From contig ML991828.1 in the NCBI GenBank assembly GCA_010094025.1, positions 124,001 to 188,000 on the forward strand: 64,000 bases of DNA, read 5' to 3'. Shown in pieces: positions 56,419 through 64,000 of the stretch. Source of the DNA: Viridothelium virens (lineage: Eukaryota > Ascomycota > Dothideomycetes > Trypetheliales > Trypetheliaceae). A model generated the notes under the pieces. That model saw only the letters and a program-made list of their open reading frames with translations. It was not told where the DNA came from and did not search any database. The position numbers and the translations under genes are program-made. The stretch's first letter is position 1; each line of letters opens with the position of its first letter.

Positions 56419-57667
56419 CTTTTTCATTTCCAAGCTCCAAAGCACTCACTTTCTAATGCGGAGCACGCTGGCCGTATTTCACAACAGATTGTTAGGTCCG
56501 ATGACGTATTCTTCTTTAGGCTTTCGAATACGTTTCGCGAACGTCTAGCTTGAATAATACGGCTATTTGTTTCTCACAATTGTCGAGTCCAGGGAGCCCC
56601 CAATCAAGATTCGCGTTAGTCATTAGACGCGCTTAGCTATGCTGAAGCCTGGAGATCTCTTAAAACTGAGCCAAGTCATTCTCTAGCGAGATCCGCTGGT
56701 TGGATTTCGAATTTAAGCTGGAAGCGGTCACCTTTAAATATCGAACAATTCAACTGTGCCCCTACTCGCACAGATATCTGTACGAGCAAACGCACACTGT
56801 CTAATGACTAGTATCATTTTTCTTCTGTAGCTTCAACGTCTTCTGCTCTAGCTTACGTATCGTCAAGTTTGTCGCTGCTGCTCTATCTAGACTATGGAGC
56901 GCTATTGATTGAATAATCTCACAAAATAAGGAGGCAAAATCCCTGCTGCCCTTCCTATACCTGATTAGGTGATTGCCTCAGCGATGAAGCTGAGCGAATG
57001 GCTGAGAATCCACCAAATCCGAACATGAGAGATGTACGTTTGGCCCCAAGTTTGACGGCACATGATCTCTGTGACCATCCATGATAATCATAGTAGCTCA
57101 CTTATTGCCTGTCTTCCAAAATGCTCCTCGGCGCTCTAATATTCTCGGCTGTGGTCGCTTGATGCCAGCATAACAATAACCATAACTATGCGATAGGAGT
57201 AATTCCCCAGGATAGCTCGACTGTCTATTGAGCGCCGACTGAGTACAATGATTATATCCATATACATTCTATGTATTGTACAAAACTCAGATATAGGAAG
57301 CTGCGATAACCAAATCAAACAATCTTTAGTAATGAAACTCGGGGGGGGGTAGGTAGCGTAGGACTCATAATCTTACAATCAACCTGAACTCCAACAAAGG
57401 TTTTTCCTCAACTCAACTTCTACGAAGTAAATTTCCGAATAAACATCTCCTGCATCTAGCGGCTAGATTTCATTTAAAGGGTACTTGATAGCTGAAGAAG
57501 TGCAGCTATTAAGTACCCTTCTCAGATGAATCCACCTTTAAATGAGTCCCAGCCACAACTGGCCGGTCAATGCTTGGACAGGTGTCGTTTTGTGCTTTGC
57601 GGTACGTCGGAAACGAGACCTTCTCGGTTTGTGCAAGCGTATGGTGATGAACGTCACCAAGCTTCCT
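56419..57667. other. Intergenic region with hairpin
   Basis: About 1.25 kb without a gene. It contains a G run at 57343-57351 and a long inverted repeat at 57477-57520. Confidence 0.55.
57477..57520. repeat. 18-bp inverted repeat (hairpin)
   Basis: The left arm AAGGGTACTTGATAGCTG (57477-57494) pairs with the right arm at 57503-57520 in 17 of 18 positions around an 8-nt loop. The structure could be a transcription terminator-like hairpin for the minus-strand gene ending at 57668, a palindromic binding site, or the remnant tip of a small inverted-repeat element. Confidence 0.8.
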
Positions 57668-59480
57668 TTAAGATACTCTGGGTTGACCTTTTCCCCACTC
57701 AACGATCGCGTTGATCACCAACGCAGCCAACACCATGCTCGGCAGGACTTCCATCAAAATATTCCATACTCGAAGTCCTAAGCCGATGCCAAGTCCACCT
57801 CCCATTAACGTTCCCACAGCTACGATGGTAGCCCTTGGACGAGTGGGAGAGGACATCTTGAAAAGTGCAAGGGCGGCGATGCTGAAGCCCAGGGAGCTCA
57901 TGACGACCGCAGCATTATGGTATCCACCACATACTTCATCGAGCAACCAGAGCCTTTCGAATAGAGGTGGCTTCATAAGTCCGGAAGCAGAATATATAAG
58001 CGAAGGCAAGGACTGTGTCTTGCCGACCCTCGCACAGCTGGCAACCTGGACCACGACTCCATGAAACTGCAGAGGGGAGCTCGCAGCAGCACATGACGTT
58101 GGCGAGAGAAGACTCAGGAGCGCCAATGAGAGCTTTGACTTTGACCCAAGGCCACCAGTCCATCGCAGATTCCTATTTTGGTTCGTGTTTGAGAGCCAGA
58201 AATTTCTCAATCGTCTCCCAAAGACATGAACCGGGGGAAAAAGATCGAAAATGGCATGAGTCGTAAATAAAGTATGACGAAGATAGCCCAATGTTGCTTC
58301 CATAGGTCCCAGGGTACTATTCATCCAATAATTCTCGTTGCGAAATATCATGCAGTCACCCAATTGGTCTCGTTTGATGGAGTCATACTTCCACTCTGGC
58401 AACTCCCACATCTTTTGGAGGTTCGGAAGTTCACAGCCATCGGTGAGTATATGGTGTGTGACGCGTTGATTATAAGTCAAACTACATAAAGCCGTGGAAA
58501 GCTCCGCCGGACACATGTTTCGGCTGACATCATCGTATGCTTTCGCATAGGAGGCAAGGACGTCAGCGTAAAAGCGGTCAACTTCCAATTCCTACGAATA
58601 GTTAGTTAAGATCCGCACTGGTCATAGAAAGTGCATTTCATTTACCATATCTTTGATGGCGTTTCGAAGAAGACTGTTATAGCGTTCTGCTCGCAAATTG
58701 AACGGTCTCGAAAGGGAGTCTTCAGTTGATTTGGTGTTCATGAGCTCTGAATTGTTCCGGAACGTAAGCGTGCCGGCGTAACAACAGTCAAGGATCAATA
58801 AAACATCAGAATTAATTTGATCTTGTTCCGCGGTATAATTTTCTGAACTTAAGCCACGAATGGTAGCGAGACTGCAACCAGAATAGAGGAATTCACCTAG
58901 GGACCGCATGCGTTGGGCTGGCTCGTGAGGTAAAGGGAAATATTCTGGAGGTACCCAATAGATATTGAGGCTAGGATCTGTTTCACTGTTAGTCAAGAAA
59001 TAAAGGTGCTTCAAGCCTGCAAACCGAACACTCTAAATAAGAAACTGCGGTTTCTACCGCCTCCAATTTTACGGCATTCCACTGGAACAAGCTCTCGAGG
59101 ATAGCTTGAAGGTGTTTTGGCTCCCAAGGACAAGATAATTTATGCGGACTCAAGAGGAGAGGTATAGGGCACGACATACTGTTTTGGTTGCCCTTCCCAT
59201 ACTTTCCACGAAGTTTCTTGAAGTCCTCTCGGCCTCCGAGGCCAGGTACGTGTAGCTGCTGTGCGACGCCCAGGTATGTTTGTTCAATCTTTTCGATGCT
59301 GGTCGTAGGAATCCAGAATACGGAACATTCGGGATAGACGAACTCGAGCGCAGGATGTGGTGTGCTAAAATCTCCGAGCTCAATGAGCGGAAATCTGAAT
59401 GCCCGTCCAGTGATAAGTGACCAGTTGAGAGCATCTCTGCATCTTTCCTGAGTCCCCTGCCTTCTCAGAATCTCATGCAT
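57668..59480 (-). CDS. NB-ARC remnant joined to caspase-like domain with membrane tail
   Basis: A tentative three-exon minus model, 59480-59030, 58977-58646 and 58591-57668, gives 568 residues. The second intron (GTAAAT...CTAAC...TAG) is convincing; the first uses a weak GTTCGG donor and may be wrong. Exon 1 includes ALEFVYPECSVFWIPTTSIE and EQTYLGVAQQLHVPG, typical of fungal NLR NB-ARC domains just after the P-loop; the P-loop position itself reads LGDFSTPHP in place of LGGVGKTQI, so the nucleotide-binding Lys is missing. Exon 2 contains DVLLILDCCYAGT, the Cys half of a caspase-like (C14) domain; I do not see the GHG-type His motif. Exon 3 ends with three hydrophobic segments (ALALF, VGTLMGGGLGIGLGL, VLAALVINAI regions). 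NLR-like proteins act in fungal self/non-self recognition. This copy looks partly degenerate or rearranged. Confidence 0.5.
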
Positions 59481-60407
59481 TAAGTCTCTATGACTTGTGA
59501 TGTTCCCTCAATTGCAACTGGAGCTCTCTTAACACGGAGAGCGCGAGAAAAGTTCAGAATATGAGAGGTGCGACCGGTATGCTATGCAATGTCAGCAACG
59601 AGGTGAGTTTACGACTGAATTTCCGATAAAAGACGGATAAGGAAAGCCACGGATTGGACACAATATCCTGTTGTATGGGCAGCTCCGCCTGGTTGAACTC
59701 GATAGATTAACTTTCGTACTGCTTACAGTGAAGGAAGTATGTCCAACGCGAGGAGTAATGTGCGAACGGAAAGACAGCGAGATCACCCCACCTCTTCTGA
59801 ACTTGCCGGTAATTGAAAGCACGAAAGGCTGACGGATTACGAGGCTGCAGCAAGCATGAGGCAAAAAGGCGCCGATTCAGCCTTAGGCAAGGCCGGCGGC
59901 GAGGTGGGCGAAGCAATGCAAGTCGCCCCAATGCCTCAACAACGGAGTTGGATGCCTTAATGATTAGTAAAATACAAGACGATTGGACGACTTAGCGCCA
60001 TGGTAAAATCAGTGAAGCTACAATTATGCCTCAGCTGCAGCATTTTTCAAGAATGAAGAGCCTAGTAACAGGCTTTGGAGCGCTCTTAACTTACCAGACG
60101 CAGATCACCCTGGTCGCCACCTTGTCTATGGCCAAGAGTGCCCAAGACTCACGTCCTGAACTCGTTTATCCTTATCCCACCGAGTGCCCCGGTGGCCCCC
60201 ACCTTGCTTATGAGCAAGAATGCTCAAGACTCACGTCCTGAACTCGTACATCCTTATCCCACCGAATGCCCCCCACGCATTGCTTCATAGCTGCTGCTGA
60301 AGCATTATTCCATCACCGGGACTTGGTCTCTAGCGCCCCAACTGTTAGCTTCGACTAACCTCTTGCTATCGTTCCTCCTTTTCAGACCATATTTATTGAA
60401 GATCACG
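59481..60407. other. Intergenic region with tandem duplication
   Basis: About 900 nt without a convincing gene; it contains an 82-bp tandem duplication at about 60108-60272. Minus-strand frames at 59592-59931 have no domains. Confidence 0.5.
60108..60272. repeat. Two-copy tandem repeat, 82-bp period
   Basis: CAAGACTCACGTCCTGAACT occurs at 60143 and again at 60225, and the flanking sequence (CCACCTTG, then TATCCTTATCCCACCGA and TGCCCC) repeats with the same offset. The copies differ at several positions, so the duplication is not very recent. Confidence 0.75.
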
Positions 60408-60848
60408 ATGCACTTTCACTATCTTTTCTTCCCCCTACGGCTTGTGCATGTCCCTAGTTGGTGCACACTACCATCCCAGGATAATGCGAGCCAGACACAT
60501 TGTTTGTACTTCTTGTTTGGCACAAAGGCAAACTTGAAGTTGAACATTTTTCTGATGATATATTTGGGCTTGGCTACTCGCGTACATGCTGCTCCTCTAC
60601 CTGTCGATGACGAAACGGCAACGGACACTAGGTTACTTCGACACAGCCAGGTAATCGGTATTCTTTTCGGTACACTTGTCCTAGTAGTGGCTGTCGCGGC
60701 GAGCATATACTATCGCAAGATGATTTGGATATGTTGCAGCAGGATAGCAAACAATGTTTCCCATATTACTAGGAGGCTATCCGCGCTTCTTGTAAAGCAC
60801 GAAAAGATCGTGGCTGGCTCGTGCATGGTGGTGTCGCTGATTTTGTAG
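60408..60848 (+). CDS. Possible small membrane protein, doubtful
   Basis: A frame of 146 residues from the ATG at 60408. It contains a hydrophobic helix (QVIGILFGTLVLVVAVAASI) preceded by an acidic stretch and followed by basic residues. An internal Met begins a segment that reads like a signal peptide (MIYLGLATRVHAAPLP). No family recognised, and upstream residues look non-coding, so the start is uncertain. Confidence 0.25.
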   Translation: MHFHYLFFPLRLVHVPSWCTLPSQDNASQTHCLYFLFGTKANLKLNIFLMIYLGLATRVHAAPLPVDDETATDTRLLRHSQVIGILFGTLVLVVAVAASIYYRKMIWICCSRIANNVSHITRRLSALLVKHEKIVAGSCMVVSLIL

Positions 60849-62300
60849 AATATTCCGCTCGCTGTCAGGGAAATGAGCTCACTGCAGTCCTTGCTGTAAG
60901 TCGACATCTTTCTTATGCTGGACGGCAGTAAGCTGATGCCCACCGAAGGATTAGTACGGGCTGGTTTACGTCAACTGCCATCTTCATGACCAGACAAAGT
61001 CGATCGCTCGAGTACAGGGAAGGGTACGTTGCATTCTCTGACGCCGAGCTAGTCAAGCGTTCTTGATACTAAGAAGACCTGTAGATACGTGGTGGCAACG
61101 GTCTCATTAGCATCTTTCATCAGCATCGTTCACAACGCAACCCAAGGCAATAGCCCCGACGGTATCGCTACTCTATTCGCCTTCTGAGGAAGTTTCGCAG
61201 CTTTCTTTCTTGCGTACTGCTGGCCTTGGAGACAATAAATATTATCGATGAAGTGTGAGATAGCTGGGTAAGCTCGATTCGTTCGTTGGTTGAACGCGTG
61301 TCGCTTCCAAGGCGTTGGTGGAATTCCGGTCGGTGGCTACGTGTAATTGAGAGAGTTATGAGTTATCGCACGGCAGGTTAGGCACCCTGCAATTATGACG
61401 ACGCGGAGAATGACCTGTAAATATTACGACATGGAGTGTGAGTGGGAGGAGGCTGTTTACGATAATCCACATGTGCTCGAGCCCGCGCCGCTGCACCATT
61501 TCTCAAAGCAGTTACTCTACTCTAAATAAAGCAATTACTTATGTAAGGTAATCAGGGTACTCTACCTTCGCATGCATTCCGACAGCGCTATCAATATTAG
61601 GTACCTAGAGATAGGAGCGTCCGAACATATTATATTCCGGGCAAAATGAAGAACTTTGCTGCATCAATCATTTTAACCTGGATGACAGAGGCTCCTCTGC
61701 GAAATGCGGTATCTAAATCTCATAACAAGTTGGGTGACAGCCAATCCCATACATAGACTATACGACGCATCGATGTCGAACCTCGAAAATTCCATTGGGT
61801 CAGTCACTAGCAGATTGATATGGTTCAAGCATTTCGATTCAAACTCCGCACACACATGAATCTCTACTGCTAGACAGCTGTTGAAGGTGGAGTCGGGAAT
61901 ATCGGACCGCCAGTAGCGAGACTATGGGAGAGTCATAGTCCTTGCCGTAGCCTGTGGGACTCAGATTCTGACAATAGCAAAGAAATTTGCTAAGGTCTAT
62001 TGCTCACATAAGAAGAGCAGAGTCATTAACATCTAAGGCCGTCTATAAAAGCGGACATGGCTAGCAAAAAGGTCCGACAAGACACGCACTGGAAATCTTC
62101 TGCCAAAGGCTGAGCCAACTTCACTTCGCTCTTTTACCGCAAATCTTTCACTCATTCAAATTCATCCTACATTCACTAGTTCGTTTAAACTACTCTTCAA
62201 ACCACCCATCCACCCACCACCTCATCCCTCCCATCTTACCCTTCCTCTACGACCCCACCACCCTTTGAGCCATCCCCCCCAAACCCATCACTAAGCCCGC
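60849..62300. other. Intergenic region
   Basis: About 1.45 kb with no supportable gene. A TATAAAA box occurs at 62044-62050 and a CT-rich tract runs from 62180 to 62300, both suggesting a promoter for the gene at 62301. Confidence 0.5.
62044..62050 (+). promoter_or_regulatory. TATA box candidate
   Basis: TATAAAA lies 251 nt upstream of the ATG at 62301, followed by pyrimidine-rich sequence of the kind where fungal transcription starts. Confidence 0.4.
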
Positions 62301-62927
62301 ATGTGCGGCACCACCACCTTCCGCTTCGCATGCGGCCACATCTGCCGCCGCATCTCCACCCTCTGCACCCTCGCCTCCCCCTCCCTACCCCTCCGCGAAG
62401 TCCGCGCGGTCCCCTGCCCCCGCTCCCGCCACCGCGACGACTGGGGCGCGTTGCTGAAGACGCCATGTGGCCGCCGAGAGTGCGCAGAGAGGTATCGGCT
62501 TGGGTGGAGATATCATGAGGTGGTCTGTTGGAAGGGAGCGGGACCGCAGATGACGGGGTGGGATAAGGAGGGTGAAGAGATGGGAGAGAGCGAAAAGGAG
62601 GGTGAGAAGAGGAAGGAGCGGAAGGGGGTCGAGGAGGTTGAAGTGAGGAAGGGACGGGGGAGGGAGGGGAGAGGGGTTGAGAGGGATGTGGAGCTGGCTG
62701 CTGGGGAAGGGATGTCATCGGGGAGGAATCGGGATGCTGACAGGTGCGAGGAAATGGGGAAAGAGAGAAGGGCGGTGGAGACGAAGCGCAGGAATTGTGG
62801 AGGTATTGGGGCGCCATGGAGGTGGATACGGATGGTGGTTGCACGTTATCGTAGTGGGATGATGCTGGTCTTGGGGAAGTCGAAGGACACGACTGGGAAG
62901 CGTAGGTCAAAGGAACAAGATGTTTGA
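62301..62927 (+). CDS. Small Cys-rich N terminus plus charged tail, hypothetical
   Basis: An ATG-initiated frame of 208 residues. The start MCGTTTFRFACGHICRR resembles many small fungal proteins that open with a cysteine followed by a TF.CGH motif. Cysteines and histidines in the first 75 residues could bind metal. The following 60 residues are almost entirely Glu, Lys, Arg and Gly, which makes the second half less certain as real protein; an intron or earlier end is possible. It is preceded by a TATA-like box. Confidence 0.45.
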   Translation: MCGTTTFRFACGHICRRISTLCTLASPSLPLREVRAVPCPRSRHRDDWGALLKTPCGRRECAERYRLGWRYHEVVCWKGAGPQMTGWDKEGEEMGESEKEGEKRKERKGVEEVEVRKGRGREGRGVERDVELAAGEGMSSGRNRDADRCEEMGKERRAVETKRRNCGGIGAPWRWIRMVVARYRSGMMLVLGKSKDTTGKRRSKEQDV

Positions 62928-64000
62928 TACATATTGTAAATTTGACGGAGCAGTGTTAGAGTTGTCTGAGAAGTTTGGCTTGCACAGCAACAGATCGAGT
63001 ATGACGAAACCAATTGATACTGGAGTATTGCATTTGGCGTCGCCCCCTGAGACAACAGAGTATGTGTTTTATGTCACCCAATTGAAAATTTGCATTCTGG
63101 TTGACGCGTTTAGCATGTGCATTGTGAGGGCAACAACTGCTAGAATTTGTCATCTATTAAGATGCCTTTACCTGTTGTGATCTTGTAGGACGGGGAATTG
63201 AAATACCTCCGGTACTATCATGCTTGAAAATATGGTGGGGATGGAGCTTTGCGGAGCCTCGTCAGCTTACTGAGCAAGGTTGCGGGGTTCAGTTCCCCTG
63301 AATATGAGTTTAGGTAGAAGCTAAGGGCTAGAGCTGGAAGCAAGGTACCAGGATTGACATCATTACGAATTCCACCAGCCAGGATATGACAGCTTGACCC
63401 AGGAGTACCAGGTATCCAGTCTAACCACGTTCCAGATTCTGATCATATCCTCAGTCTCCACGACTGTAGATTGTGGTGTCTTGTGGCGCTGGATATATAG
63501 AATTGCTTATTCCGGCAAAATCCTGTTAGGCTCTCATCAAGCTTGGCATGGAGCACCGAGGGATTACGGAGGATAGCGGGACGGAATAAATGAGGAGACT
63601 TTTGCTGAGAAGACAGGAACTCTAAGCGAGGAGGCGAGCAACCTTGCAGGCAGCCATGCGGCTCAACGAGACACCAAGAGGGCAAATGCCTTATGACGGG
63701 CCGGTCGGCCGAGATCAATTTGCATCTTATGTTCCCAGTTCCTGGTCTGGGCCCCTTCCTCATATATTATACAAGAAAATTTCATTTGACTGGCACATGG
63801 CGAACACGAGCTGCAGTTGTTGCCTCAAATAGCAAGCCAACAGCCTAATCTTTGAGCGAGATGAAGAGTAGAGGCGATCCAACTAGGGTGGTAGATGGAT
63901 ACCGTCATCCCGCCCTTTACGTCAATCCGGATGTGCGAGATTGAAGGGAGCCTACATCGCATCCCAAAATTCAGGAAATATACTCCCCCGCAATTGGAGG
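62928..64000. other. Right-edge intergenic region
   Basis: About 1.1 kb with only short frames on both strands. A short stem-loop GGGGTTCAGTTCCCC at about 63283-63297 resembles a T arm but no tRNA could be folded around it. No gene called. Confidence 0.5.

Noticed and set aside
62057-62113. An 18-codon upstream ORF before the Cys-rich gene
   Set aside because: Its ATG lies only 7 nt past the TATA box, so it is probably upstream of the transcription start.
62236-62910. A 224-codon minus-strand frame overlapping the Cys-rich gene
   Set aside because: Ser/Pro- then Gly/Arg-rich low-complexity product with no domain; the plus-strand frame has the recognisable MC..TF.CGH start and a TATA box.
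63235-63300. tRNA-like T arm
   Set aside because: GGGGTTCAGTTCCCC forms a stem-loop but no matching acceptor, D or anticodon arms could be found at proper spacing.

Overview
The window looks like nuclear DNA of a filamentous ascomycete (Pezizomycotina, perhaps Dothideomycetes; the class is a guess). Genes are interrupted by 46-160 nt introns with GT...AG ends and CTAAC/CTAAT-like branch sites. The gene set is fungal: PacC, Grr1, Hos4, an Fkh-type forkhead/FHA protein, Par32-like, Dfg10, Sls1, Efm4 and an Ark1/Prk1 kinase. Gene models below were assembled by hand from reading frames and splice signals. All family names rest on recognised motifs and not on a database search.

Positions 1-34500 form a gene-dense core. 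On the minus strand come SLS1 (mitochondrial expression) and a five-exon formate/nitrite transporter, followed by a divergent EFM4 methyltransferase, then GRR1 (minus), an Ark/Prk kinase (plus), pacC (plus), HOS4-like (minus), polyprenol reductase (plus), a Par32-like GRGGAGN protein (minus), the forkhead factor (minus), a DAL5-type permease (minus) and a Cys/His plus coiled-coil protein (minus). These genes look intact. The pacC upstream region carries at least ten copies of PacC's own GCCARG site.

Positions 34500-64000 are gene-poor and accessory in character. Recognisable genes are a frameshifted PD-(D/E)XK-like gene, a small Cys-rich ORF, a tautomerase-like gene, a BBE-type FAD oxidase, two alpha/beta hydrolases (one with an in-frame TAG near its N terminus), a small hypothetical gene, a secreted NucA/NucB-type DNase, an NB-ARC remnant spliced to a caspase-like domain and membrane tail, and a Cys-rich small protein near the right end. 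Diverged copies of a non-coding repeat lie at about 41.5, 43.2 and 49.5 kb. A near-perfect 18-nt hairpin and an 82-bp tandem duplication were also found. I see no complete transposon, rRNA, tRNA or CRISPR array.

The two halves suggest a conserved chromosomal block abutting a decaying accessory segment. The accessory genes encode mainly secreted or catabolic enzymes and an NLR-like immune-type remnant.
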